Source: Acanthochromis polyacanthus | Taxonomy: Eukaryota > Chordata > Actinopteri > Pomacentridae | Reading direction: 5' to 3' | NCBI RefSeq assembly: GCF_021347895.1 | Contig: NC_067119.1 | Span: 7,328,534 to 7,392,533 of the forward strand | DNA length: 64,000 nt | Shown here: in pieces, positions 13,601 to 27,118 of the stretch | Position numbering within the stretch: position 1 is the first letter of the stretch | How the letters are laid out: each line of letters starts with the position of its first letter | Notes under the pieces: model-generated | The model's input: the letters and a program-made list of their open reading frames with translations, nothing else | The model's database searches: none | Told to the model about the DNA's origin: nothing | Program-made: the position numbers and the translations under genes

Positions 13601-15581
13601 TGTTTTATTATGTGAAGGACAGAAAGCTTTAAATGTTCTAATACGAAGCATTATTTTAAAGTATTTGCTCACTAGCAAGGTGAAGCATTAATGTAAGAAT
13701 GTAGAGCATCATATTGACTACAGCTTTAACAAATGAGTGCACAAAATGTAGCTTTAAGTGAGACAGTAGTGTGTAACATCCATAAATAATCTAAAACACA
13801 CTGCTCTGTCCTTTAATTAGCACTTAGAAACTGAGGCCAGCAGGCCATTAGTTGTGCATTACTTTAGTTGCCTTTCACCTTGCAGGGAATAACCTTGACT
13901 CATTTTAATACTTATTGTCCAATCTCCATACTCATAAAGCCTGGATGTGCAACGGCACATTTTGCTTTTAAAAATCTGAGATGAATATTTCATGGGGATA
14001 AAAACTCACTGCATCAGTGCCAAATTGATGGGCACTTAAGAGAACAAAAACTTGAGACAAAGTGAGAGCAAGGACAGGAAACAGCTCAGCTTAACTGTAC
14101 ATCACATTCTACTAGTTATTCATGGTTGGTCCCAAAAAAAGTCTCTGCAGTTGCTAGAAGCAATTACAAAATGACAAGACTTTTTCCCCCTGACAAAATA
14201 TCATTGTGAGAATTTGGGTCACACTTAGTTTCCATCTGAATCTCATATAAAAAGAAGGGAACTAATAGTCTTTGGCTTTGTGTGATGTGTCCCTTTAAAT
14301 GTGCCTGGTCACTGCAATTACAGTCCAGCTTCTCTACTTAATTAAATTGTCTTTGGCTCACGGGGGATGAATAAAGTCCCAGTGCACTGCACACCATCCA
14401 TTGTCAGTGTCCAATTTCACCAGATCAGGCTATTCCTGCTGAGCTGGAGCTGGTACAACTCTGAGCACTTCCTCTATATTTGACACTTGTTGGGTGTTTA
14501 TGTGCTGCAGCAAATGTTAAGTAGAGATGACAGAGCAGATAAAGGCAGAACAGAAACCACATTACTGCTGACAATATGTAATCTGAAATTGCACCCCCAG
14601 TCTGTGCTCTGAAAGCAGGAGTTCGAGTGCATTTCTGTTACTATCATCAACTGATCATTTCAATAAAACTGGAGCGGAAACTATAATTCATTGGGAGTAA
14701 TAATTATTAGAAAACTACAAATTTATTCCTACAAAGGATGTCAAATATTCATTAGCTCAAGCCTTTAAATCCTCTATGTAATAGAAAATTGAACGTATTT
14801 GGGTCTTGGACTGTTGCAATCTTTCCAAATGAGAATTTAGAAAACATCCTTTCAACTCCTGAACCAAAAGCACAAAGTAACAACAATCAACACTTTTAAA
14901 ACGACTGTCTTCTCCTACTCTTTAGATGGTTCAGGTAAAGCCAAAACATGGGATCAAACAATCTAGTCAGAGGCCTTAATTGTGATTCCATGTTGACAGT
15001 AAGACAGATTTCATTGGCTTCATGCACTTTTCATGCCTGGTTTGTTGGGTCTCACCAGGTGCAAGACAATAAATCAACCTGTACCTGCCACTACCAGAGC
15101 AGTTCAATCAATGACACAGAAGTCAAAAAGACGGAGCCGTGCAGCAGGGCAGCAACTGCGGCTTTCTGCTGTCGATATGATTCGCGTGAAAACTCCTGGC
15201 GAGGCAGCTTTTCATTAGCATGGAGCGAAGTGTGGGAGGGCGGCTTGGAGTGCTCCTGCCCACTCAGCGGTAGTGTGGGCCACAAACTGGCACCGGCAGA
15301 AAACATTATGCAACCACCATGGCATTGTGTACAGCGGAAGATAACCACGGCAACAGGATTCAGAGACTGAGCAAAGGAACCAGCGCTGGTTGTAGGAAGG
15401 AAGAGTGTGGGTAGATAATCCTGGGTGGGTGTAAGCAGTGCGTGTGCAAGTGTGTTTGTCAGGATGTCCTGATGGAGTTTTATGACTCCTGTTCAACTTA
15501 CTGAATATTAATAATGCCATGGCCACAGACTAACTCTGACTGCATGGAGAAACAAGTTTCCAAACTATTTCTATCACACTA

Positions 15582-16055
15582 TACACCAATCAGTCACAAC
15601 ATTATGACCACTGACAAGTGAAGTGAATACACCGATTACTTGTTATAATGCAATGTTCTGCTGTGAAACTTCCTGACATTCATGAGGATGTTGACATATA
15701 CCAAACCCTAACCCTAGCCCTAAGCATTGCAGATCAAGCAACCCTCCAACACCAAAGTGCAACAGCAGTCCTTGATGCCATTTACCACCCAGTAGGACAA
15801 AACACCTCGATATGCCGTAAAAATTCTCAGGAGTGACCCAGGGAACACAACAAAGCTAAGGTGTTCACCTGGGTTCCACACTCCCCAGATCCAAATCTTA
15901 TTGAGCATCCATGGGATGTTCCAGGATAAGACTGATCTAGGTCGGTCCCACCCTGCAACCCACAGGACCTACAGAATTCACTGCCACTACCCCAGTGCCA
16001 CAGGACATTCCAAGAAGTCCCACTGGGTCAGAGGAGTTTCAGCAACATAAAGGAG
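15582..16055 (+). mobile_element. Decayed Tc1/mariner-family element
   Basis: The left end TACACCAATCAGTCACAACATTATGACCAC-like sequence starts at a TA and resembles a repeat common in fish. Around 15878-15923 the plus strand reads SPDPNLIEHPWDV, a decayed form of the [12 protein letters not shown] motif that holds the third catalytic acid of Tc1/mariner transposases. The frame is broken throughout and the right terminal repeat is missing, so it is a dead, 3'-truncated copy. The right boundary is approximate. Confidence 0.65.
15704..15723 (+). repeat. Short telomere-like CCCTAA run
   Basis: Three consecutive CCCTAA-like units, the last with one changed base, lie inside the decayed mariner-type element. 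This is too short to imply a chromosome-fusion scar; it may be chance or a repeat-family feature. Confidence 0.6.
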
Positions 16056-18639
16056 CTAGGAATTCAAGCTCAACTTTTAGAGTCAAAGAACTCTCTAAAA
16101 CCTCAGGATTTATATTAGTTGAGTTAAGATTTGGTAGACTTTATTCTTGTGTTTTGTGTTTAACAAAAACAGTTTTCATTCCATACAGTTCTAGGTAAAT
16201 CGCATTTTGAAACTTCTAAAACATTATTAACTTTGTGCCATCTTGCCGAGTCACAGGTTGAGATATGCTGGTTTCAAAGTATACTGGTATCAATGTTTTT
16301 TATTACACAGTTGAAAGTCAGCCAGATTTGACCTGGGACATCAGCATCCTAAAATCCTTGGCTGCAAGAATACCATCAGGATAAAGGATTTTACACTGCA
16401 GATAACCTTTCATGTTGAGTTATCAGTTAACTCTCACTGACGGCTTTTGCATAAACTTGAGCATCTTGGTTTTGATCAGGATACTGATGTAACATCACAG
16501 ACACCTGGATGAGCCTTTATCCCGGTTTCCCCCAGCTGGAGTACTCCAAAAGATACTATTGCATGTATGACTTCTGCTGACGACCTGCACAAGCACAGCT
16601 TTATCCAAAAGCAAGCAAAAATTCCCATAACTGCCCAGTTTGTACAATATCGTCACTCCTATTGAGAACAGAACTGATGCTTGTCCTGTTGTTTCCTCTG
16701 GTAAACCGTGAAAACTATGCCACACAGCAGGAAAAAGATGTCCTGCTCACACACAAATCTCTTCACTCCTGATCACTGAACTCCATCAAAATGACTCCTT
16801 TCCACCAGTCACGGCTGTGTATCTTCATCCACCGCTCTCTCATCAAGCCCAGTGGAATTGACAGTGACAGACATGATTCCAGTTTGGCACTGGCTAATTC
16901 CTTAAGTTGGATAAGCCAAATCCATAACCAGATGTTGTCGTTTCATCATGCGGAGCCCACTTTAAGCCTCAATAGCCACAGTCAAATTAATTTAATGTTA
17001 GTGCTAACAGTTTACAGGAATGTTAGATTCAATTTCCAATTTGTGTTATAAACATCACAGGTAACAGCGAAAGCAGCATTCAGTAACCAGAACACGAGCA
17101 TTTATCATGTAAACAGTGAAGTGAAAAACAGATTTCTCTGTGCTCCACGTAAACACCATATCCTGAAATGATCTAACTGGGATAAGCCTCATAACTGGGA
17201 ATCTGGTGTCCGTGGAAACACAATGGCAGATGAGCAAGCAGCCAAGAAACACCGAACAAACTGACGAGCTGTATCAGTGATGAAATAATCAGTCTACAGA
17301 TTTAAAAAAACATTTTGAATGGCTGAGACAGTACTTTAAAAATATTAACTTTCTAACTTTGCTGATCACACGGGAGTATTCTACAGGTGTGTAGACTTTT
17401 TCCATTCAGGGCCGTTTCAGTCTCACAGCCAGATGAGATTCATGTGGGAGGAGTCTCATACAAACACGGTTACAGTTTCAAAAAAACAAAACTATAAGTG
17501 ACAGCACTGACAGACAGATTACTGACAGGAGGCTAAATGAGAGGCAGGCAGTGTTTGTCCTTGTCTAGTAGCCCCAGTGAAAAGCCATTCAACGTGTCAG
17601 AGGAATGTCATTCACCTCCCCAGCTCTGAGGTTTTAAGGCAGCACAGACAATGGAAACATTGTGCTTAAAGGTAAAGAGGGGCAAAAGGTTTCTTTTACC
17701 ATCTTCAGACCTGTTATGATCTACAGCCAGTTTCACTGTCAGGAGCTCCTCAGGGCAAAGAACATTGTTGTTACAATCCCTGTGGGTATGCTTTGCTCTA
17801 ATTCATTACAGAACACATGTGTAGCACAGAAGACCAGTTCTTGGACAAACATAATCATCCTGTATGAATGTATGAATATCTGGGCTTGCTCTGGACACAT
17901 GTGCAGAGACAATTAGCCTGATTAAAAACATTAAATGTGAAACAGCAGAACAGGATGATATACTGAGAAGCTCTTAATTAGCCTCCAATTAACTAAACCT
18001 GAATGTTACAATAAATAGTGATCAGAAAGTACCAGGATTTATTAATTGCCTCAAAACCATCTTCAGCAGCAGAGGACATCAAATCTTGATTGAGATCCAT
18101 ATTACTGTTTTTTTGGGATTGATTGGAATCATTTTAGACAGAGTGACGCACACATCACTGCACATTTCACACACTGCTGACAACAACTACTGGGTCAAAT
18201 CATTCCCTCATATCTGCACAGTGACCAGTCGATGTCCAGGTCATTGTCATTCTCACTGAGCACTGGTACTGTTTGACAATTTTCACTACTACCAAACCAT
18301 ATGATGTAGCTATTTCTCCATGAATACCAAAATAATACTCCTTGTACTAAGGCACAGCAATCTATGCTAAAAAGTTCACAATGACAAAGCTAATATGATG
18401 ATGTTTAGCAGGTACAATGCTTGCCTTTTTCATTTAGAATTCTGTCAATGCGGACTAAAACAAAAAGTACACTCCTAATAGGGATGTCATTAGTTTTGCA
18501 GTTATTGATCATAAGCCAAAGCGGGACGTTAATTACATTTTTGGCTGGATCAGGGCGCCAAATTAAAGTCAGAGGACAACCACAGCTGTTAAAACTCATG
18601 CCTTGGAGGACAGTCTCAAATTTCAGTTAATGGGTGATT

Positions 18640-19245
18640 AGCCATGTGAGTTGGGGGTGACTCTAAATATCTTAAACTCTCTGTAACTGTCCAGGGGACA
18701 GTAATTTAATTATGGTCTCATTTATTGTTTTGTTATTGTTTTTATAAATAATACGCAAAATTATAAAAATTGATTTAAAGGTTAAAATAAATAAGGTTTA
18801 TATGGTTAATGTTAAAATGCAACACTGTTTTTAAATGTTTATTTGATAGATATAAATAAGTCACATGACCACGGTTTAGTTGGGGTTCAACGTGAAGGAT
18901 TGTGGGAAATGCAACATGGCTGCAGAGTAATACGCCATTACAACGTGCTACAGAGAAGAAGACAAACTAACAAGCGAACTATTCCGATGGTCTGAGAGGC
19001 ACACACAGTAACCGTGACTTATTTATTTCATGTTATTCATATTTGTTTCATGTTTTTTGTAAAAGTCCTTTGTGTAAACAGTTTTTATCGCAAGTGTATG
19101 TGATGAGATCATTTTCATGTGAGTTTGTGTAATTTAAAGGTTTCTGTGTCTTTTATTTTGTAGTTTTCATGGTGTCTGCTGACTGGAGAGAGATAATAAA
19201 ACGTTAAAAGACATCTGTATGATTCGTGGCCTTCATAACATCAGA
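18640..19245 (+). promoter_or_regulatory. Promoter-like or LTR-like segment in dapk intron
   Basis: Within about 80 bp the plus strand carries a TATA-like TATAAATAAG (18851), an E-box TCACATGACC (18861), GGATTGTGGGAAATGC (18898), which resembles the ZNF143 site on the other strand, and ACATGGCTGC (about 18914), which resembles a YY1 site. About 300 bp later come a TTTTATTTTGTAG acceptor-like tract and a poly(A) signal AATAAA near 19195. This order fits either an LTR (U3-R-U5) or a small non-coding transcription unit. I could not find TG...CA ends with a matching target duplication, so the class is unresolved. Confidence 0.3.
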
Positions 19246-22200
19246 CCTGAGTAGTTATACTCTCAATTAAAACAGATAAAACAGTGGATTCTCTTGGATG
19301 AAAAATACAGTACATTACAGAACCAAAAAGACAGGACCACTCGCTTTTTAGTGAATCCCATAGGATATGGGGATCCACAGCCAACATTGAAAAGTTTGAC
19401 TGAAAACCAAAGATGACAACCCAATAATGGCACTGCTCCAATACTCTCCAGAAGCAAGGCAGCAGGCCTGCTACAGCCTGCAGCAAAAATTACATCATCA
19501 TGTTCAGAGATTTTCTGCTACAAAACAGAAACGTGAAAATTCCCACTAAGATCGGAACTCAAATCAAAATCACAAAATCTGTCACTATTTTGAATACTGT
19601 TCAATCTTAATCAAGGTGAAACTTTTGATATTCAATATCCCAGCAATGAGTTCCAATATCTCACATCAACTCTAATATTTAGATTTTAAAGCAAATAAAC
19701 ACATCTTGGATCCTCTGAATTGTGCACTACCAAATGTCAGCATCATTCTTTTTCATTTTAATTTAATCTTATGTTTCACATGTAGGTTGCAAAAATGTCA
19801 GATGGCCCCTAAAACAAGGGAGGTTTAAGGTTCACCATTTGTCTATGATGCTAATGTGCTCGGTTTATTAAAAAAAGGAGGGCAAAAAGAACATATATAA
19901 GCTGTGCATGCAAATTAAGAGAGGTGCAATATCGTCGTTCTGACAACCGAGGCGATGGAAGCAGGAGGTGAGGAGGGAGGCTGCTGGTGCCTCAGCTGGT
20001 CCATCTATCGTCTCCTGCTTTATTTGAGCTTGTTTTTCAAAACAGGGCCTCTACACGTCTGCTGAAACTGACATCAGCAGGTTTCGAGGCTGTTAACGCT
20101 GCCATGACTCAGGGAAAGTCTGCAGGCGCTCAGACTGGTTCTGTAGGTTTTTTCAAAGACGGTACGCGCTGATGTGACCCTGCTGTTACGACACAATCTC
20201 GAAAATGAAAAGCTGGCAGCAGAGGACATTCAAATACTAAATGATGACTGGATTTTATTATTTGTGCTAATGCCTGTGAGTTTAACAGAGCTGAATTTCC
20301 TAACCTCCAGTCCAACCTTGTTGACATTACTTGAAAGTGAATAGAGTTCTTCAATCCCTTTCTTTCTTGTCACAGGCGACACAAAGGTTGACCGTCAAGG
20401 ACAGGACTGTCAAGGAAACCAAGCATGACTGACTGTGTAAGCGTGAATATAGCCAAGGCAACTCAGAACGTCATCAAGAAACCACCTAGAAACAAGCAAC
20501 AGAAAATATCTGACATCAAATTCTACAAGGATTACAAAGGACCACAAGCACCAGTTTAAATTTTTTCTAATAGCCGTATATTTATTTTATGTCCGTTTTC
20601 ATTTATACAACATATGGGAATTATAATTCAGTGACAGTAAGAGCAACAGAAAAGCAAAAAAGAATGCGGAAAAATGAAAGCGGAAGAAGAGAAAATCCTG
20701 TTTAACAGCCAATAAACTCTCTTCAGTCACTAAGGTGTACGACACACCTGCTTAGACCAACTGACATACCTGCAGGCACAAGCCTCGTCCCTGCAAGCAC
20801 ACAAATGCTGGCACTTCAAGCAACATTCATTTCACATGTTGGGCTGAGTGTTGCAGTTCTATGTGCTGTAGCATGAAATAACTAGAGAGAGCTGACAGCT
20901 TCTTTCTGGACTCATTTTGGCTCAAAACGACCACAGCTGAGCATTTTGTCAAAGGGCTAGCCAAACATCTTTGTATGCACATTTCTGACACTTCATCAGT
21001 TCTTCATTCACACAAGAATGTCATGGAAATTCATATGTTATGACCATGTGGAGACCTTTGAGGACTGAGGACTGTTACCTCCTATGGTGCGTAGTAGTAC
21101 ACATGGACTAGGTTTACCAGAGATTTAGTCATCTGTGCCAGCCGGGTCATGCATAATTTGCTTGTGTACCAGCATTGACTATGCTTGTTGCCTTAAAGCT
21201 CTCTAATTCCACCGAAAGTCAAGGCTGACCTAAAAACCACTTCTTTAGGCACAGCACGCTCTGAAATGGGGATGGGAGAGATAAGTTACATTTGGGATTG
21301 AAAGCTTACTTGATAATTAAATAGAAACTTCTGACATTGACAGAAACTCCTTCAACCTTTTTTGACGTTCGTTTAGAAGAGACGGTCAGGGCAAGTGATG
21401 TATTCAGTCAACAATGCTGGAAACGGGAATTACAAGAAAAGAAGGCTGCATCCAGACCGGCATGTTCTAAAACAGAAACAACCCTTACTATAAACTGAAA
21501 TTTCACTGGGCATGCAGGTGCTGCTGTAAACAGAAAACAGGTTTGTTGATAAGATAATACAGCGGGGAAAGAATGACAACAGCAAAAAGTCCTGAGATTT
21601 CTTTGCTTAAAATGACAGTAAAGAGGAACTGCTACTGAAAGTACGTAATACAGGCTGACGTCTTTGTTTTTTATTCTCGTAAGTCACTAATGCGTCACCA
21701 ATCATGGAACGGACATCTGACCCAATCAGAAAGCATATGTGGGAGCCCATGTCAGTACTGTGGATGCTTGGCAAAAGTTAGGCGTTTAAAAGCAAAGAAA
21801 GCATGAATGTGGACACAGATAAAGTTAATTACCTGAGTAACCAGTGAGGATCTCAGAGAAACATTTCATCAACTTACTGTCATATGAGAATGCACCACAT
21901 TGGCAGGGAGCAATTCAAATTGTAATCCTAATCCTGTTTGAAACCCTGAAAACTGCTGCTTCCCCCCCTGCTCTTTTATTTTTTAAACATCTCTACTTAC
22001 ATTGTCCAAATGTTGCTCCCATAATAAGACAAAAACAGCATTTGCTATTTAATGACTATTTCTAAATGAAAGTATTTTGGGCAAAAAGACAGTTTTGTAA
22101 TGACAGAACCAGCACAGTCATGCAGTCCAGTGTCTTCAGTGCAACAGCAATGTGTAACAAATGAAAAGCCTCCCAAGCAAAAAGCAAATAACATCAGTCT

Positions 22201-23395
22201 GTTCAGTCCTCCAGTCTGCACCGCTCCAGTCAGAAAAGCCTGAGCCAGAATGAGGCTTCAGTTAATATATTCATGTTTACAGTGGTTATACTTTAAGCAA
22301 TCCATACATCTTTCAACAATGATATTTAATCCCCCTGAGGATTAATGATGTTTTGCTCATGGTATTTCAAATTATCTTAAGTGCAAACACATGCAAAAAA
22401 ACATTTCATCCATCAGAAATCGCAAAGGGTGCAAAAAATCCTCTCTAAGAGTGAAGACATAGACACTTTTTTATGAAACGTGCACAAGTAATACTGCACT
22501 TATAACAAGGAAATGGTCAGTGTGTCAAAATTACAATTCATTCTTTGTCATTAATAATCAACAAAGACAAGAAACAGGAAACATGAAGTGAGGCAGCAGA
22601 TGGATGCAGCTTTTTAGAATTAGATCAGCATTATGTCCAGACTCTCTGCATGCACTCACTGGCAGAAGTGAATTTGCTTGCAGAACTAACACTGCTGACA
22701 GATAAGTAATTCTTTGATATTTTCTCTTGAACATCCCAAAACACACCCACATGGATTTTACGATGCGTGCATACAAACAAACAAGCATACACTACGCACC
22801 CATCATCCAACAGACACAGCTCTGGTCCGCTACACGTTTCCAAATCTATTCAACACGAGCATCACCTCCAGGGATTTTTTTTTTAGAGAAAGCCAGGTAA
22901 TGATAAACAAAAAAAGATACTAAGAAACCCTCTGAACCCCAAAACCTGCCAGCGGGTTTGAAAGGCATGCTATACTTTGAAAAAACTGACAATTTTCTGA
23001 GCCAGAAACTGTGAAACAGAAAGAATCATCAAACTGTTCATGAATTAAAACTGTGCGACCTCCACTTCCATCAGAAAAATTACCCAAATATAAGCTCAAA
23101 ATTGTAATATAACTACATTAGAAACACTTTGCTCATGTTTCATTTGTAAAACTCATTAAAAATAGGTCATTTGCACTGGATTCTTTAAAAAACTAAAAAT
23201 TCTGATCTCCTCTGTATCTGCGAAGCCACAGCTAACACAGCCGTGACCAGCAGTCATATGACAAAAAAACTGGGACTTTTCAGCCGAACTGCAGCAACAG
23301 AGCAGAGAGAAGACAAGAATGGAAACAAATGTAAGTAGTAAAATAGTAGTCAAATACTATTTACATACATACTGCAATACTCTTTTCTCTGGGTG

Positions 23396-23455
23396 GAAGT
23401 GGCTTAGGTGGCAGAGCGTATAGTCCTCTAATCGCAAGGTTTGGCAGGTCAATCA
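23396..23455 (+). mobile_element. tRNA-derived SINE head fragment
   Basis: The sequence GGCTTAGGTGGCAGAGCGTA...CTCTAATCGCAAGGTT reads like the A-box half and anticodon arm of a tRNA-type SINE promoter. It ends before a complete B box. The body and tail are not recognisable, so it is a truncated, old copy. Confidence 0.5.
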
Positions 23456-26400
23456 ATCAATTAATTATGGCATTTTGACTTTATTATAATGGACAAATGA
23501 TATAAGTGGTAGTGCTGTTTCCATAGAGGAGCAGGACTTTATACTGCAGTAAAAAAATGAGCCCACAATAAGTAAAAATGTGACAGGAGTAAAAAACACC
23601 CATAAACTGCTCAGGTTAAACAACAGAAACCAACAAATGCACCGTAATTTATTGGTTGCTGTTTGTAAATTTTCAGCTATGAGTTCAGTTAAGTCATGAA
23701 ATCGGGTTTAATGCTGCTACACAACTGAAACTGCTTCACGTTTGCTTAGTAAATATAGCCTCATGGTGAGTGCTGCTTCCTCCCAGGGAAATGTCTTGGA
23801 TGTAAGTGGGCGAGCATGTGCGATAAGAGAACAGATATTCCAAAAAATATCACATCGGAAGGAGCGCTACATTACAAAACATCTCAACAATCCCTTTCAA
23901 ACTAAATCATTCTGGGCTGCAAAGGCTGCATGTAAACCTACAGCTGACTGGAGTGTAGCTATCACTTTCATTACTGTTAATAGCAGGAGAACAGAGCCAA
24001 TGACAGGGTACTAGCCAGAGTGAAATAGTAACACAATGAGGATGATAGACAGAGAAGTGGAAAGTTGTCTTTCTCTGACGTTTATAGCCCCTCGGTCTCC
24101 ATGCTTGACTGCCTGCAGATCTCTCCTAATTGACCACAAAGGACTGCATTCCCCCCCTCGACCACCAACACAACCTCCAACATACACGTGTTTGTGCACA
24201 CTCACACAAACACTCGCACACCGTGTCGAGCCCCTGGCATTCACCCGCTAACACAGTTGGCAGGAATCCAATTATCCTCCATTGACTGCAGAGATTAATT
24301 GAAAATAACTCATTACGCTCCTCGAGGACATTCCAAATGAGTCAGATTTCAATTTGACTTGTAAGCTGACCGCAATTTGAAGAGTCAGACTCGAACTATC
24401 ACAGAGCTTAAGTCATCTGTGCAAGAGTGGCCTTCAAGACAGAGGAAGAGGGCGATGGCAAGAGAGGAAGTCTAAGTACCAACCTAGACCCTGCAGGAAA
24501 ACAGACTTTCAAGCAACGCCACCGTTCTCAGCTTTTACTTTTCTCGTTTTTCTTTCTCCAGCATGTCTCTTTTTCATGATGATCTCAAGGTCACAGGAAT
24601 CTTATCATGCCACTGTGACTCATAAACTCCCTACTACTGCTAGATTAAGCTGGCAACAAACAGACTGAAGCTCAGTGGGCTGTTGCTCTCAGTGTAGTCA
24701 GTGCTGCAGATAAGTGTGTCAGCGAAATGAACAAAATGTAAATACGTGCAGGAGGATGAAAACCAAGGAAACATATCCTGTGATGTTATCTTTCCATGAG
24801 CATGATGACTGGCATCCTCCTATATAAACAGTTCTGTGTGACCTCTTGACCCCTGCTATGAAGGCTTTTTTTTTATTTTTCCAGTTTGCTATCAGTAACT
24901 GGGAGGACTTAGACTATTATGCATCCAACAGCTGGTGATTTTAATATAAGAAAATACTGGTGTTTACACATTAGACGGCTTGACCTCTTGCAGCAAATAA
25001 AGCACAAAAGAGCTTTCAGAGTAACAAGAAAAATTAGGATGACATGCAAATAACCTCATTGTACGAGGCCGCAACTCATCTGATGCCAAGAATAAGCAGT
25101 GGGCAGACATTTTGACGCAACGGATCACAAAGCTCACTGTTCCGATCTTCTCACAGCTTTTGAGTCACAGATCATAACATAAAACTGTCACTGTGAACTG
25201 CTTTTAGCATGTGCTGTTTAGGCGAACACCACAGATACAAACTGATTAGCTGTCAGCTATTATAATAAGCAGTTTGAATGATTTTTAAGAGAAAAAATGT
25301 TGCATTTGAGTATTTTGCAGCTTCTTTACTCCTCTGGAACAGTAAACTGAACGTCTGTGAGCACAAGACCTTTGAGGACGGCACCTTGGAGGTTAGGAAA
25401 CACTGATGAACATTTTCCACTATTTTCTGACATTTTACAAACAAAAGAACTAACCGCGTCATCAAGGAAATAATTTAAAGATAAATAAACAATGGAAATA
25501 ATCATTAGTGCAGCTCTAGTGAACACAGAAATGCTGTGTATGTTGTCACTGCACAAAGGGATTTAGGGAAATATTTCTCACTGTGGCAGAGATATGGTTT
25601 CAGTGCAACTATGCATAAAGGATCCAGTGAAATTCCACTAACTGGGTGAAGAGGTGGAGCATCGCCACGTAGATTTTGGTGCAGATTCTGATCTGTCTGT
25701 TTAAAATAGATGGTAAGCCACTAGCAACGACGGATCACGGTGCTTTCGTAGTACTACTTTCAAAAGTGGCATCAGCAGCGAAATTGTACTTCTGACTGTA
25801 ATGATTAAACTTTGCTCTTAATCCGTGGTTCACATGCATGCCCAAGCATAGGCTGGGAACCTGCACGATCACAGATCAACCATGCTCCGATAAACGCCTA
25901 ATCTGTGATTCTAAGTGATAAATGTTGGGTTGTTTTTGCACTGCATCCTCCACAGATCACGTCTCCATCAGCTGTCTGGTTCCTCAGCCATATCTTTGTT
26001 TATACAGAATGAGCTTCTATAGATGATGATCTTGTCTCTGACTTTCCATTCACCCACACTATGGGACTATCACCACTCATACTATTCATTTCAAATACAT
26101 CACAGTGGAAATTAAAAAGCCTCCTGTGTGCTCCAGGATTGTGCCTAATAGACATTTTTCATTAAGTGGATAAATCACTACCATCTCCGCTGCTCTCAGG
26201 CAAAACAGGCATCAGCTTATAAGAAGATGACAACCCTCACAGATTACAGCCATTTAATTCAAAGCAGGAACTAATGTGGCATAATTCAGTAATGCTGCGT
26301 AAACTCTGCATTTTCTCCTTTTCCAACGTCATCATATTAAATTAAATCAAATCAAACTCATCGTATTACACTAAAAGTAGCCCAAGAACGATCCTAGTAA

Positions 26401-26667
26401 TAATGTACTCAACGGAAAATCCTTGAAATCAGGGCTGGTGATGGAAAAATAAACGTGTAGTTGCATTTCTGCGACAATGCTGCCACTCCCAGGGGTCGAG
26501 GGGGTGGAGTGGGCTGGGGTGGATGAGTGGCAGGTCTCATCAAGGCCACTCCTGCTACCCAGCCTGCCCCTCCACCCAATAATGTAACCAAGTGTAGGGG
26601 GGGCAAATCTAGGTCAGTAGCCGGGGCACTGTCTGCATGCGAGGCATTGCTGGTGCTGGTGTGTTGC

Positions 26668-26694
26668 AAAAAAAAAAAAAAAAAAAAAAAAAAA
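26668..26694. repeat. Poly(A) run
   Basis: A run of 27 A on the plus strand. It might be the tail of a retroposed sequence, but I recognise nothing upstream of it. Confidence 0.9.
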
Positions 26695-27002
26695 TACCAA
26701 CAGAATGTCAGTTTGCTGCAGTGAATTTTCTGTCGGTTTATTTTTAAGTAGCTCTATGAAGACCACCGGTTTCATGAGGGGAAAAAGGAATTCTAAATGA
26801 TACCGCCGTTTAATACAGGAACCCATGTGGATGTCTTGCATATAATCCTATTTTGTATTCATAGGAATTTGTCTTTGGGGTGATTTTTCAGCAGAATAAC
26901 CCAAATGCAGTCTCAGCTTAATGCTTTTTATGTTCATTTGCATTGCAGAAATCTTTGTAAAAAACACACCCACCCCTCCTCCTCTACGAATGGCAACACA
27001 CA

Positions 27003-27118
<116 letters not shown>

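Noticed and set aside
14948..15370. 140-codon plus-strand open frame
   Set aside because: No recognisable domain, composition like translated intron sequence, no splice or start context, and it lies in the dapk intron with open frames of similar length on the opposite strand.
15704..15723. Interstitial telomere suggesting a chromosome fusion
   Set aside because: Only three units, one imperfect, within a decayed transposon. Too short to support a fusion.
24270..24420. Possible conserved non-coding enhancer (homeodomain-like ATTA words)
   Set aside because: Only a subjective impression of complex sequence. Without alignment to other fish there is no support.
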